Positions 1-9,868 are shown, counted from the stretch's first letter. The stretch is DNA of 64,000 bases from an uncultured Sphingomonas sp. (GCF_937871615.1 NZ_CALMPA010000070.1:1-64000); one strand, 5' to 3'. Numbers and translations: made by a program. Notes: generated by a model from the sequence alone, not told the origin.

Positions 1-1
1 A

Positions 2-88
2 TGGTGCCCAGAAGAGGACTCGAACCTCCACGCCCTTGCGAGCGCCAGCACCTGAAGCTGGTGCGTCTACCAATTCCGCCATCTGGGC
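2..88 (-). tRNA. tRNA-Leu (anticodon CAG)
   Basis: Read on the minus strand this is an 87-nt tRNA with encoded CCA. The 7-bp acceptor stem pairs GCCCAGA with TCTGGGC, the T loop carries GGTTCGAGTCC, and there is a long variable arm as expected of class II tRNAs. The anticodon loop TTCAGGT sits on the stem CCAGC/GCTGG and gives anticodon CAG, which decodes CUG leucine codons. The gene begins one base inside the left edge of the window. Confidence 0.97.
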
Positions 89-192
89 ACGGGGTAGGCC
101 GGCGCCTCTAGTGGACGCGGCGTGGCCTTGTCAACAGGGCTGCGAGAGGGGTAGGCGCGCGGCATCGAACAATTCGGATGGACGGCTCGCGC

Positions 193-1128
193 ATGAAGGA
201 CAGGTTGGTCACGCTCGTCGGCGGAGGCGGCTTTATTGGCCGCTACGTGGCGCAGGCGCTGTTGGCGGCGGGCGCGCGGGTGCGCGTGGCGGAGCGTGAT
301 CCGCGCGACGCGTGGTTCCTGAAGCCGCTTGGCGGGCTGGGGCAGACGCAATTCGTCGCCGCGGACGTGACGCGACCGGAGACGATCGCGCGTGCGGTGG
401 CCGGCGCGGACATGGTGGTGAACCTGGCCGGCAGCTTCACCGGCGATCTGCGGCGCATCCATGTGGATGGCGCGCGATCGGTGGCCGAAGCGGCGGCGCG
501 CAGCGGCGTCGAGGCGCTGGTGCATGTTTCGGCGATCGGCGCGGATGCCGATTCGCCGTCCGTTTATGCCAGCACGAAGGGGGCGGGCGAGGTCGCGGTG
601 CGCGCCGCTTTCCCGAATGCGACGATCGTGCGCCCGGCAACGGTGTTCGGGCGGGAGGACCAGTTCATCAACCGTTTCGCGGGGATGATCGCGCGGTTCC
701 CGGTCGTGCCGGTGTTGCGCGCGCGCGCGCGGTTTCAGCCGGTTTTCGTGGGCGACGTCGCGGCGGCGATCGTCGCGGCGCTCGGCGCGCCGGCCCGATC
801 CGGCGGCCATGTCTATGAGCTTGGCGGGCCTGACGTGCTGACCATGGAGGAATTGCATCGCTGGATCGCGCAGGCGATCGGGCGCGATCCCGCAATGCCC
901 GCGCTGCCCGATATCGCGGGGCGGGCGATCGCCGCGCTGGGCTTCCTGCCGGGCGCGCCGATCACCGCGGATCAATGGAAGCTGCTCCAGCGCGATACGG
1001 TCGTAGCGCCGGGCGCCGAGGGGCTGGCCGCGCTTGGCGTCACGCCGACGCCGCTCGCGGCGGTCGCGCCCGGCTGGCTGGTGCGCTATCGGCGCGCCGG
1101 TCGCTTCGCCGTTGCCGTCAAAGGCTGA
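193..1128 (+). CDS. NAD(P)-binding epimerase-like protein, NDUFA9 family
   Basis: This is a 311-residue atypical short-chain dehydrogenase. A Rossmann glycine motif, GGGGFIG, lies at residues 10-16, followed by an epimerase-like core ([32 protein letters not shown]). The order and the C-terminal half resemble the NDUFA9-like proteins that accompany complex I in alphaproteobacteria. They bind NAD(P)(H), and their role in bacteria is unsettled. I chose the ATG at 193 because the Rossmann strand begins ten residues later; an in-frame ATG at 178 would only add five residues. uppP follows 38 bases downstream on the same strand. An unrelated extended SDR cannot be excluded. Confidence 0.8.
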   Translation: MKDRLVTLVGGGGFIGRYVAQALLAAGARVRVAERDPRDAWFLKPLGGLGQTQFVAADVTRPETIARAVAGADMVVNLAGSFTGDLRRIHVDGARSVAEAAARSGVEALVHVSAIGADADSPSVYASTKGAGEVAVRAAFPNATIVRPATVFGREDQFINRFAGMIARFPVVPVLRARARFQPVFVGDVAAAIVAALGAPARSGGHVYELGGPDVLTMEELHRWIAQAIGRDPAMPALPDIAGRAIAALGFLPGAPITADQWKLLQRDTVVAPGAEGLAALGVTPTPLAAVAPGWLVRYRRAGRFAVAVKG

Positions 1129-1166
1129 TCCCCGCGCGCCCGCATGGGCGCCAAACGAGGTATTTC

Positions 1167-1976
1167 ATGACCGACCTGCTGATCGTGATCCTGCTTGGGA
1201 TCGTCGAGGGTGTAACCGAGTTTCTGCCCGTCTCCTCTACCGGGCATCTGATCCTTGCCGGTGCGCTGCTCGGGCTGCCGGAGGCGGATGCGACGTTCGA
1301 TATCGTGATCCAGCTTGGCGCGATTCTCGCGGTGGTGGTGCTGTTCTGGCGCCGCTTCGTCAACGTCGGGCATGGGTTGATGCGGCGCGATCCGGAGGCG
1401 ATCGCCTTTACCCGCAACGTCCTGCTGGGGTTCCTGCCGGCGGCACTCGTCGGCGCGGTGGCCTATAAGGCGATCAAGGCGGTGCTGGAGGCGCCGGTGA
1501 TCGCGCCGGTGGTGGTGGCGATCGCGCTGATCGTTGGCGGCATCGCGATCCTGTTCATCGAGCGCGTTGCGCCGCCCGAACATGCTGATCGGGTGGAGGG
1601 GATTTCATGGCGCACGGCGCTTGGCATCGGCGCGCTCCAGTGCCTTGCGATGATTCCGGGGGTCAGCCGCTCGGGCGCGACGATCATGGGCGCGCGCGCG
1701 ATGGGCATCAGCCGCGAGACGGCGGCGGAATACAGCTTCTTCCTCGCGATCCCGACGATGCTGGGCGCGACGGTGCTGACCCTGTGGAAAGCGCGGCATG
1801 AATTGAGCGCCGCGCATCTCAATTCGATCGCGATCGGGTTCGTCATTTCCTTCGTCGTCGCGCTTGTCGTGGTCCGCTGGTTCCTGTCGTTCGTCACCAA
1901 ACACGGGTTTCAGCCGTTCGCCTGGTATCGGATCATCGCCGGAATCGTCGCGCTGGTGGCGCTGTCGTTCAGATAA
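1167..1976 (+). CDS. uppP: undecaprenyl-diphosphatase
   Basis: This 269-residue polytopic membrane protein recycles the lipid carrier of cell-wall synthesis by removing a phosphate from undecaprenyl diphosphate. Both signature motifs of the UppP/BacA family are intact: [14 protein letters not shown] at residues 14-27 and PGVSRSGAT from residue 164, with the conserved arginine at 168. The length is typical. The open frame extends upstream to 975, but that part overlaps the previous gene and lacks family features, so I placed the start at the ATG at 1167. The other cell-wall genes are elsewhere in the window, so this is not part of a division cluster. Confidence 0.96.
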   Translation: MTDLLIVILLGIVEGVTEFLPVSSTGHLILAGALLGLPEADATFDIVIQLGAILAVVVLFWRRFVNVGHGLMRRDPEAIAFTRNVLLGFLPAALVGAVAYKAIKAVLEAPVIAPVVVAIALIVGGIAILFIERVAPPEHADRVEGISWRTALGIGALQCLAMIPGVSRSGATIMGARAMGISRETAAEYSFFLAIPTMLGATVLTLWKARHELSAAHLNSIAIGFVISFVVALVVVRWFLSFVTKHGFQPFAWYRIIAGIVALVALSFR

Positions 1977-2049
1977 GTCCGAATCGGCCATTAAATATGA
2001 GTAATATACCGCCCGCGCCGACTGGATAAGCCCGAACCAAGCCATATAG

Positions 2050-2064
2050 GTCAGTATAGCTGAC
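2050..2064. promoter_or_regulatory. short palindrome upstream of gltD, possible operator
   Basis: GTCAG-TATAG-CTGAC is a perfect 5-bp inverted repeat with a 5-base AT-rich spacer, 45 bases before the gltD start. It lies in an AT-richer patch that is unusual for this GC-rich window and could be a regulator site or overlap a promoter. No consensus is recognised, so the assignment is weak. Confidence 0.25.
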
Positions 2065-2109
2065 TTGTTGTTCCGCGCCGCCTGTGAGAACGCGGGCGGC
2101 GGAGGGCTT

Positions 2110-3552
2110 ATGGCTGTGGAAAAGATGCTTCGATTCGTCGCGAAGGCGCAATCCTACCCGGACAAGCGCGACGCGGCGCAGCGCGCGCAGGACTTTCGCG
2201 AGATCGCCGATCGTTATGCGATGCCGGTGGCCGAGGAACAGTCCTCGCGCTGCTCGCAATGCGGCGTGCCCTATTGCTCGGTGCATTGCCCGCTCCACAA
2301 TCACATCCCGGACTGGCTGCGGCTGACCGCCGAAGGCCGGCTCAAGGAAGCCTTTGAGCTGAGCAACAGCACCTCGACCATGCCCGAGATCTGCGGCCGC
2401 ATCTGCCCGCAGGACCGGCTGTGCGAGGGCAATTGCGTGATCGAATTCTCCGGCCACGGCGCGGTGACGATCGGCTCGGTCGAGAAATTCATCACCGATA
2501 CGGCGTGGGAGGAAGGCTGGGTCGAACCGCTCAAGCCCGGCCCGGCGCGTGGCCAGTCGATCGGCGTGATCGGCGCGGGGCCGGCGGGGCTGGCGGCGGC
2601 GGAATATCTGCGCGGCCACGGCTATGAGGTGCACGTCTACGACCGCCACGATCGTGCGGGCGGGCTGCTGACCTATGGCATCCCCGGTTTCAAGCTGGAG
2701 AAGCCGGTGGTGATGCGCCGCGTCGAGCGGCTGCGCGAGGGCGGCATCGTTTTCCACGAAGGGTTCGAGGTCGGTCGCGACGCCACGCTCGATGAGCTGC
2801 GCCGCCGGCATGATTCGATCCTGATTGCGACCGGCGTGTACCGCGCGCGCGCGATCGACGTGCCGGGCAATGCGGCAAGCGGCGTGATCGAGGCGCTGGA
2901 TTATCTCACCGCATCGAACCGCAAGAGCTTCGGTGATGCGGTGCCGGCATTCGACGACGGCAGCCTGAACGCGGCTGGCAAGCACGTCGTGGTGGTCGGC
3001 GGCGGCGACACCGCGATGGATTGCGTGCGCACCGCGATCCGGCAGGGCGCGAAAAGCGTGAAGTGCCTCTATCGCCGGGATCGCGCCAATATGCCCGGCA
3101 GCCAGCGCGAAGTGGCCAATGCGGAAGAAGAAGGCGTCGAGTTCGTCTGGCTCTCCGCCCCGCTCGCGTTCGATGGCGAGAAGGTGTCGAGCGTCCGCGC
3201 AAGCCGGATGCGGCTCGGCGCGGCGGATGCCAGCGGACGGCGCGCGCCGGAGGTCGATCCGGGCAATGAGATGTCGTTCCCGGCGGATATGGTAATCAAG
3301 GCATTGGGCTTCGATGCGGAGGAACTGCCGCGCCTGTGGGGCGCGCCCGAGCTTGGCGTGACGCGCTGGGGCACATTGCTGGTCGATGGCAAGACGCTGA
3401 TGACCAGCCTCGACGGGGTGTTCGCCGCCGGTGATATCGTGCGCGGCGCGAGCCTCGTCGTTTGGGCGATCCGCGATGGCACCGATGTCGCGGGGCATAT
3501 GCACAAGTGGCTGAAGGCGAAGGCGAAGGTGCGCGAGAGGGAGGCGGCGTGA
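2110..3552 (+). CDS. gltD: glutamate synthase (NADPH) small subunit
   Basis: This 480-residue beta subunit of GOGAT oxidises NADPH on FAD and passes electrons to the large subunit. The N-terminal iron-sulfur region has cysteines at 48, 51, 56, 60 and 95, 99, 105, 109. It is followed by an FAD-binding glycine motif (GVIGAGPAGLAAAEYL) and a second dinucleotide motif (VVVVGGGDTAMD). The C-terminal FAA-GD motif (FAAGDIVRGASLVVWA) closes the fold. The start at 2110 has a strong Shine-Dalgarno GGAGGG at 2101-2106; the longer upstream frame is rejected. The stop shares one base (TGATG) with the next gene, so translation is probably coupled. Confidence 0.95.
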   Translation: MAVEKMLRFVAKAQSYPDKRDAAQRAQDFREIADRYAMPVAEEQSSRCSQCGVPYCSVHCPLHNHIPDWLRLTAEGRLKEAFELSNSTSTMPEICGRICPQDRLCEGNCVIEFSGHGAVTIGSVEKFITDTAWEEGWVEPLKPGPARGQSIGVIGAGPAGLAAAEYLRGHGYEVHVYDRHDRAGGLLTYGIPGFKLEKPVVMRRVERLREGGIVFHEGFEVGRDATLDELRRRHDSILIATGVYRARAIDVPGNAASGVIEALDYLTASNRKSFGDAVPAFDDGSLNAAGKHVVVVGGGDTAMDCVRTAIRQGAKSVKCLYRRDRANMPGSQREVANAEEEGVEFVWLSAPLAFDGEKVSSVRASRMRLGAADASGRRAPEVDPGNEMSFPADMVIKALGFDAEELPRLWGAPELGVTRWGTLLVDGKTLMTSLDGVFAAGDIVRGASLVVWAIRDGTDVAGHMHKWLKAKAKVREREAA

Positions 3553-4133
3553 TGCGGCGCGCTTTTCTCGCGCTGTTGCTGGCGGGAGCGCCATTTCCCG
3601 CACTCGCACAGGCCGCACAAACGCCCCCGGCGCAGCCCGTCGCCGATGCGGCGACTATCGCGGCGGCGGAGCGATTGATCGCGCAGATGAACGTGACGGC
3701 GACACTCGATCGCGTTTTCGTGCAGCTTTCCCCGGTGTTCGCGCAGGCGGTTCTCGGTCAATTGGGGAGCGAACCCAAGACCAAGGCGATGATCGACACG
3801 ATCAACGCCAGGGCGCCCGAAAATCACGACCGGATGGTCGCGATCCTGTCGCAGGAATTCATGACCGCGATCAAGCGCCAGTATCCGGCTTATCTGAAGC
3901 AGGTGGCGGCCCAATATGCCGCTGCCTTCACCGCCGACGAACTCAATGCAATCGCGGGTTTCTATACGACCGGCCCCGGCGCCAAGGCGCTCAGGCTGCT
4001 GCCGGAGCTTCAGGCGAAGATGAGCGCCGACGGCCGCGAACTTGGCAGTGTCGCCGGCAGGGAAGCCGGCATCCGCGCCTTCGAGCGCATCATACAGGAA
4101 ATGTTGCCCGAGAACGGGAGCAGGAAATCATGA
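3552..4133 (+). CDS. secreted DUF2059 protein between gltD and gltB
   Basis: This is a 193-residue protein with a clear Sec signal peptide: MRRAF, then a Leu/Ala-rich core, with predicted cleavage after ALAQA. The body is helical and carries DUF2059-type features (FTADELNAIAGFYTTGPGAKAL near the C-terminal third), so the mature protein should be periplasmic. Members have no established biochemical function. The gene overlaps gltD by one base and gltB by four (ATGA), so it is co-translated with two cytoplasmic GOGAT subunits even though its product is exported. I infer shared expression but no direct role in glutamate synthesis. Confidence 0.85.
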   Translation: MRRAFLALLLAGAPFPALAQAAQTPPAQPVADAATIAAAERLIAQMNVTATLDRVFVQLSPVFAQAVLGQLGSEPKTKAMIDTINARAPENHDRMVAILSQEFMTAIKRQYPAYLKQVAAQYAAAFTADELNAIAGFYTTGPGAKALRLLPELQAKMSADGRELGSVAGREAGIRAFERIIQEMLPENGSRKS

Positions 4134-7100
4134 CCGATACCTTCGACGCTCAGCGCAACCATCTCGCCACCCACGGCATGTATCGCCCCGAATTCGAGGG
4201 CGACGCCTGTGGCGTCGGCCTTGTCGCGGCGACCGATGGCAAGCCGTCGCGCCGCGTCGTCCAGTGCGCGGTCGATGCGCTGAAGGCGGTGTGGCATCGC
4301 GGCGCGGTCGATGCCGATGGCAAGACCGGCGATGGCGCGGGCGTGCATGTCGATCTGCCGATCCGCTTCTTCGACGATGCGATCGCAGCCGGCGGGCATC
4401 GCGTGCAGCCGAACCGGCTGGCGGTGGGCATGATCTTCCTGCCGCGCACCGATCTTGGCGCGCAGGAAACGTGCCGCACGATCGTCGAAAGCGCGATCAT
4501 CGAGGCGGGCTATACGATCTATGGCTGGCGGCAGGTGCCGGTCGATGTGTCGGTGATCGGCCAGAAGGCGCAGGCGACGCGCCCCGAGATCGAGCAGATC
4601 ATGATCGCCGGCCCGATGCCGGATGAGGTGGACGCCGCCGAATTCGAGAAGAACCTCTATCTCGTCCGCCGCCGGATCGAGAAGCGCGTGATCGCGGCGC
4701 AGATCCAGGGCTTCTATATCTGCTCGCTGTCGTGCCGTTCGATCATCTACAAGGGCCTGTTTCTCGCCGAGAGCCTGTCGGTTTTCTATCCGGACCTCAC
4801 CGATCAGCGGTTCGAGAGCCGGGTCGCGATCTTCCACCAGCGTTATTCCACCAACACCTTCCCGCAATGGTGGCTGGCGCAGCCGTTCCGCTGCCTTGCG
4901 CACAATGGCGAGATCAACACGATCCGCGGCAACAAGAACTGGATGCTCAGCCATGAGATCCGCATGGCCTCGATCGCGTTCGGCGAGCATTCGGAGGATA
5001 TCAAGCCGGTGATCCCGGCGGGTGCGAGCGATACCGCCGCGCTCGATGCGACGTTCGAGGCGATCTGTCGCTCCGGGCGCGACGCGCCGACTGCCAAGTT
5101 GATGCTCGTGCCCGAGGCGTGGCGTGGCAGCGGCGATGAGGATGTGCCCGCCGCCCATGCCGCGATGTATCAATATCTCGCGAGCGTGATGGAGCCGTGG
5201 GACGGCCCCGCCGCGCTGGCGATGACCGATGGCCGCTGGGCGGTGGCGGGCATGGACCGCAACGCGCTGCGCCCGCTGCGCTATACGCAGACGGTCGACG
5301 GGTTGCTGATCGTCGGTTCGGAAAGCGGGATGGTGGTGGTTCCTGAATCCACCGTGGTCGCCAAGGGCCGGCTCGGGCCGGGGCAGATGATCGCGGTCGA
5401 CCTGGCCGAGGGGCGCGTGTTCAACGATCGCGAGATCAAGGATCGCATCTCGGGCGAGCAGGATTATGCCGCGATGATCGGCAATTTCGCGACGCTTGAC
5501 GATCTGCCGCCCGCGCCGGCGGATAGCGTGCCGCGTTATGATCGCGCCGAACTTGCGCGCCGCCAGATCGCCGCCGGGCAGACGCTGGAGGATATGGAAC
5601 TGATCCTCGCGCCGATGGTGGAGACGGGGAAGGAAGCGATCGGCTCGATGGGCGATGATACGCCGCTCGCGGTGATCTCGGACAAGCCGCGCCTCATCAG
5701 TCATTTCTTCCGGCAGAATTTCTCGCAGGTGACGAACCCGCCGATCGACAGCTTGCGCGAACGCTATGTGATGTCGCTCAAGACGCGGTTCGGCAATCTC
5801 GCCAACATCCTCGATACCGAGGATCGGCGCGAGCGCGTGCTGGTGATGGATTCGCCGGTGTTGACCTCCGCCATGTGGGGCCGGCTCAAGGCCTATTTCG
5901 GCGGCGCGGCGGCGGAAATCGACTGCACGTTCGAGGCGAATGGCGGAACGGATCGGCTGCGCGCCGCGATCCAGCGCATCCGCAATCAGGCCGAGCAGGC
6001 GGTGCGCGAGGGGCGCAGCGAAATCTTCCTGACCGACGAGCATATCGGCCCCGATCATGTCGCCATCCCCGGCGTTCTGGCGGCGGCGGCGGTGCACACG
6101 CATCTCGTGCGGCGGGGCCTTCGCTCTTATGCGTCGATCAACATCCGTACCGCCGAATGCCTCGACACGCATTATTATGCGGTGCTGATCGGTGTCGGCG
6201 CGACGACGGTGAACGCCTATCTCGCGGAAGCGGCGATCGCCGATCGCCATGCGCGCGGGCTGTTCGGCGAAATGGCGCTGGAGCAATGCCTGGAGCGGCA
6301 TCGCGTCGCGATCGAGGAGGGGTTGCTCAAGATCCTGTCGAAGATGGGGATCGCGGTGATCTCCAGCTATCGCGGCGGCTATAATTTCGAGGCGGTGGGC
6401 CTAAGCCGCGCGCTCGTCAACGATCTGTTTCCCGGTATGCCGGCGAAAATCTCGGGCGAAGGCTATGCCTCGCTACATGTGAACGCGACCGAGCGACACG
6501 AGGCGGCGTTCGACAGCGCGGTGGTCCATCTGCCGATCGGCGGCTTCTATCGTCACCGCAACACCGGCGAGCCGCATGCTTATTCGGCGCAACTCATGCA
6601 CCTGTTGCAGACGGCGGTGGCGACCGACAGCTATTCGACCTATCTGCAATTCTCGCGCGGGGTTTCCGATCTGCCCGCGATCTACCTGCGCGATCTGTTG
6701 CAGTTCAACTTTCCGTCGGAAGGGCTGCCGGTCGATCAGGTCGAGCCGATCACCGAAATCCGCAAGCGTTTCGTAACGCCCGGCATGTCGCTCGGCGCGC
6801 TCAGCCCCGAAGCGCATGAGACGCTGGCGATCGCGATGAACCGCATCGGCGCCAAGGCGGTGTCGGGCGAGGGCGGCGAGGACAAGGCGCGTTACAAGCC
6901 ATATGCCAATGGCGATAACGCGAACTCCACGATCAAGCAGATCGCGAGCGGGCGGTTCGGCGTGACGGCGGAGTATCTCAACGCCTGCGAGGAGATAGAG
7001 ATCAAGGTGGCGCAGGGCGCCAAGCCCGGCGAGGGCGGCCAGCTTCCCGGTTTCAAGGTGACCGAGTTCATCGCGAAGTTGCGCCACGCAACTCCGGGCG

Positions 7101-8659
7101 TGACGCTGATCTCCCCGCCGCCGCACCACGATATCTATTCGATCGAGGATCTGGCGCAGCTCATCTACGATCTGAAGCAGATCAATCCGCGCGCGCGGGT
7201 GTGCGTGAAGCTCGTTTCCTCCGCCGGGATCGGCACGGTCGCGGCGGGCGTCGCCAAGGCGCACGCGGACGTGATCCTCGTCTCCGGCCATGTCGGCGGC
7301 ACGGGCGCGTCCCCGCAGACCAGCATCAAATATGCCGGGACGCCGTGGGAGATGGGGCTTTCCGAGGTCAATCAGGTGCTTACCCTGAATGGCCTGCGCG
7401 GTCGCGTGAAGCTGCGCACCGATGGCGGGCTGAAGACCGGGCGCGATATCGTGATCGCCGCGATCCTCGGCGCGGAGGAGTTCGGGATCGGCACGCTCAG
7501 CCTCGTCGCGATGGGCTGCATCATGGTGCGGCAATGCCATTCGAACACCTGCCCGGTCGGCGTCTGCACGCAGGACGAGAAGCTGCGCGGCAAGTTCGTC
7601 GGCACGCCGGAAAAGGTCATCAACCTGATGACCTTCATCGCCGAGGAGGTGCGCGACATCCTCGCCCGCCTGGGCGTGCGCAGCCTCGACGAGGTGATCG
7701 GGCGCACCGAATTGCTGCGGCAGGTGAACCGGGGTGCCGAGCACCTCGACGATCTCGATCTCAATCCGATCCTCGCCAAGGTCGATGCGGCGGATGACGA
7801 GCGCCGCTTCAGCCTCAAGACCTTCCGCAACGAAGTGCCCGACAGCCTTGATGCGCAGATCATCAAGGATGCGGCGGCGGTGTTCTCGCGCGGCGAGAAG
7901 ATGCAGCTCACCTATTCGGTGCGCAACACGCATCGCGCGGTCGGCACGCGGCTGTCGAGCGAGATCACCGCGCGTTTCGGGATGGATACGCTCAACGACA
8001 ATCACGTCACGATCCGGCTGCGCGGCTCGGCGGGGCAGAGCCTCGGCGCGTTCCTCGTCAAGGGCGTGACGCTGGAAGTGTTCGGCGACGCCAATGATTA
8101 TGTCGGCAAGGGGCTTTCGGGCGGGGTGATCGTGGTGCGCCCGGCGGTGTCGTCGCCGCTCGCCAGCCAGGACAATACGATCATCGGCAATACCGTGCTT
8201 TATGGCGCGACCGCCGGCCGCCTTTACGCTGCGGGCCAGGCGGGCGAGCGGTTCGCGGTGCGCAATTCGGGCGCGACCGTCGTGGTCGAGGGCTGTGGCG
8301 CGAACGGCTGCGAATATATGACCGGCGGCACCGCGGTGGTGCTGGGCGCGGTCGGCGCGAACTTCGGCGCGGGCATGACGGGCGGAATGGCGTTCGTCTA
8401 CGATCCCGATGGCACGTTCGCGCGGCGCGCCAACCCGGAGAACATCATGTGGCAGCGGCTCGCCTCGCTCCACTGGACGAGCGTGCTCCACAATCTGATC
8501 CGCGAACATGCCGATGCGACCGACAGCAAATGGTCGCGCAGCATCCTTGAGGATTGGGATCGCGCCGCCGGCGATTTCTGGCAGGTGGTGCCGAGGGAAA
8601 TGCTGACGCGGTTGTCGCACCCGCTCGATGACAGCGAGGTGCTCGAAGCGGCGGAGTGA
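4130..8659 (+). CDS. gltB: glutamate synthase (NADPH) large subunit
   Basis: This 1509-residue alpha subunit of GOGAT makes two glutamates from glutamine and 2-oxoglutarate. Cys27 in DACGVG is the expected N-terminal nucleophile of the class II amidotransferase domain after removal of a 26-residue propeptide. The central and FMN-binding synthase domains follow (GEGGEDKARY, VSGHVGGTGASP). The 3Fe-4S cysteines are at 1130, 1136 and 1141 (GCIMVRQCHSNTCPVG). The C-terminal GXGXG beta-helix repeats run from about residue 1250 (GANGCEYMTGG). The start ATG overlaps the stop of the DUF2059 gene. Length and motif order are normal, with no sign of decay. Confidence 0.97.
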   Translation: MTDTFDAQRNHLATHGMYRPEFEGDACGVGLVAATDGKPSRRVVQCAVDALKAVWHRGAVDADGKTGDGAGVHVDLPIRFFDDAIAAGGHRVQPNRLAVGMIFLPRTDLGAQETCRTIVESAIIEAGYTIYGWRQVPVDVSVIGQKAQATRPEIEQIMIAGPMPDEVDAAEFEKNLYLVRRRIEKRVIAAQIQGFYICSLSCRSIIYKGLFLAESLSVFYPDLTDQRFESRVAIFHQRYSTNTFPQWWLAQPFRCLAHNGEINTIRGNKNWMLSHEIRMASIAFGEHSEDIKPVIPAGASDTAALDATFEAICRSGRDAPTAKLMLVPEAWRGSGDEDVPAAHAAMYQYLASVMEPWDGPAALAMTDGRWAVAGMDRNALRPLRYTQTVDGLLIVGSESGMVVVPESTVVAKGRLGPGQMIAVDLAEGRVFNDREIKDRISGEQDYAAMIGNFATLDDLPPAPADSVPRYDRAELARRQIAAGQTLEDMELILAPMVETGKEAIGSMGDDTPLAVISDKPRLISHFFRQNFSQVTNPPIDSLRERYVMSLKTRFGNLANILDTEDRRERVLVMDSPVLTSAMWGRLKAYFGGAAAEIDCTFEANGGTDRLRAAIQRIRNQAEQAVREGRSEIFLTDEHIGPDHVAIPGVLAAAAVHTHLVRRGLRSYASINIRTAECLDTHYYAVLIGVGATTVNAYLAEAAIADRHARGLFGEMALEQCLERHRVAIEEGLLKILSKMGIAVISSYRGGYNFEAVGLSRALVNDLFPGMPAKISGEGYASLHVNATERHEAAFDSAVVHLPIGGFYRHRNTGEPHAYSAQLMHLLQTAVATDSYSTYLQFSRGVSDLPAIYLRDLLQFNFPSEGLPVDQVEPITEIRKRFVTPGMSLGALSPEAHETLAIAMNRIGAKAVSGEGGEDKARYKPYANGDNANSTIKQIASGRFGVTAEYLNACEEIEIKVAQGAKPGEGGQLPGFKVTEFIAKLRHATPGVTLISPPPHHDIYSIEDLAQLIYDLKQINPRARVCVKLVSSAGIGTVAAGVAKAHADVILVSGHVGGTGASPQTSIKYAGTPWEMGLSEVNQVLTLNGLRGRVKLRTDGGLKTGRDIVIAAILGAEEFGIGTLSLVAMGCIMVRQCHSNTCPVGVCTQDEKLRGKFVGTPEKVINLMTFIAEEVRDILARLGVRSLDEVIGRTELLRQVNRGAEHLDDLDLNPILAKVDAADDERRFSLKTFRNEVPDSLDAQIIKDAAAVFSRGEKMQLTYSVRNTHRAVGTRLSSEITARFGMDTLNDNHVTIRLRGSAGQSLGAFLVKGVTLEVFGDANDYVGKGLSGGVIVVRPAVSSPLASQDNTIIGNTVLYGATAGRLYAAGQAGERFAVRNSGATVVVEGCGANGCEYMTGGTAVVLGAVGANFGAGMTGGMAFVYDPDGTFARRANPENIMWQRLASLHWTSVLHNLIREHADATDSKWSRSILEDWDRAAGDFWQVVPREMLTRLSHPLDDSEVLEAAE

Positions 8660-8808
8660 ATGGCCCCCGGCTGTTTGCGCCGGTGTCGATGGACACAGGC
8701 TAAATGGCCGGGCGCCGTTCGCCCGAGGGGAGCCGCCGAGGCCATCGGCTGAATTTCCGCGTCGAGCGGCGTTGCCGCGCCGCCGTCGCTCGGCTTATGG
8801 GTGGCGGC

Positions 8809-9480
8809 ATGTGGCAGCTTTACCAATTCGCCTTGTGCCCCTTCACCCGCAAGGTTCGCGCGCTGCTCAATGAAAAGGACGTCGGCTATGAGCTGGTGTC
8901 CGAGGAGCCATGGGCGCGCCGCGACGAATTCGTCGATATGAACCCCGCCGGGCAGACCCCGGTGATGGCCGATCCGACGCGCAATATCCTGCTGCTCGAT
9001 TCGGTGGCGATCTGCGAATATTTCGAGGAAACGGTCGACAAGGTGCAGATGATAAACGGCACCGCCGCGAACCGCGCCGAGATTCGCCGGCTGGTGACGT
9101 GGTTCGACGGCCATTTCTATCGGGATGTTACCGGCCCGCTGCTGCAGGAGCGGATGATAAAGCGGATCGTCCACCGCGCCTCGCCCGATGCCTCGCGGCT
9201 GCGCGAGGCGATGAAGTCCGCGATCGGCCATCTCGATTACATTGATTTCCTGCTCGATCACCGCAAATGGATGGCAGGCGCCACGATCAGCCTCGCCGAT
9301 CTCGCCGCCGCCGCGCAGATATCGGTTGCGGATTATCTCGGCGGGATCGACTGGAGCGGGCACACCCATGCCAAGGCGTGGTATTCCGCGTTCAAGAGCC
9401 GCCGCAGCTTCCGCCCGCTGCTCGCCGAACGGATGCGCGGGATCGAGCCGCCATCCTATTACGAGAATCCGGATTTCTGA
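8809..9480 (+). CDS. fzlA: GST-fold protein, probable FtsZ-binding FzlA
   Basis: This is a 223-residue glutathione S-transferase-fold protein. The thioredoxin-like N-terminal domain carries CPFTRKVR and NPAGQTPVM, and the C-terminal helical domain carries SLADLAAAAQISVADYLGG. The central RRLVTWFDGHFY segment and a tail ending in PPSYYENPDF resemble, from memory, alphaproteobacterial FzlA. FzlA binds FtsZ and stimulates septal wall synthesis rather than conjugating glutathione. I placed the start at 8809 because the domain begins there; ATG 8797 is an alternative. The stop shares one base with the csaA start. A detoxifying GST remains possible. Confidence 0.6.
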   Translation: MWQLYQFALCPFTRKVRALLNEKDVGYELVSEEPWARRDEFVDMNPAGQTPVMADPTRNILLLDSVAICEYFEETVDKVQMINGTAANRAEIRRLVTWFDGHFYRDVTGPLLQERMIKRIVHRASPDASRLREAMKSAIGHLDYIDFLLDHRKWMAGATISLADLAAAAQISVADYLGGIDWSGHTHAKAWYSAFKSRRSFRPLLAERMRGIEPPSYYENPDF

Positions 9481-9851
9481 TGCACATGAAGCATGATCCG
9501 GCGGCCCAGGCCGCCGATCCAATCGGTTTCGACGATTTCCTGAAGGTCGATATTCGTATCGGCACGATCACTGCCGTCGATCCCTTTCCCGAGGCGCGCA
9601 AGCCCGCGTTCAAGCTGACGATAGATTTCGGGCCGACGCTGGGCGTGAAGAAATCGTCGGCGCAGATCACCGAACATTATACCCCGGATCAGCTCGTCGG
9701 GCGGCAGGTGGCGGCGGTGGTCAACTTCCCGCCGCGCCAGATCGGGCCGATGATGAGCGAGGTGCTGACGCTCGGCTTCCCTGATGCGGATGGCAAGGTC
9801 GTGCTGATCGGGCCGAGCGCGCCGGTGCCGGACGGGGGACGATTGTTCTGA
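9480..9851 (+). CDS. csaA: CsaA-type tRNA-binding protein
   Basis: This 123-residue single-domain OB-fold protein is of the tRNA-binding (tRNA_bind/CsaA) family. VDIRIGTI, ARKPAFKLTIDFG, GVKKSSAQIT and VAAVVNFPPRQIGPMMSEVL are the conserved strands of this fold. Homologues bind tRNA and have been reported as export-related chaperones. The ATG overlaps the preceding stop (TGATG), so the two genes probably form one operon. The gene faces pepN tail-to-tail across a 125-base palindromic spacer. Confidence 0.88.
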   Translation: MHMKHDPAAQAADPIGFDDFLKVDIRIGTITAVDPFPEARKPAFKLTIDFGPTLGVKKSSAQITEHYTPDQLVGRQVAAVVNFPPRQIGPMMSEVLTLGFPDADGKVVLIGPSAPVPDGGRLF

Positions 9852-9868
9852 CCCGGAAAAGCCCCTGC

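Noticed and set aside
4010-8620. Open frames of 763 and 715 codons opposite gltB
   Set aside because: Same composition artefact; gltB is intact with all catalytic motifs.
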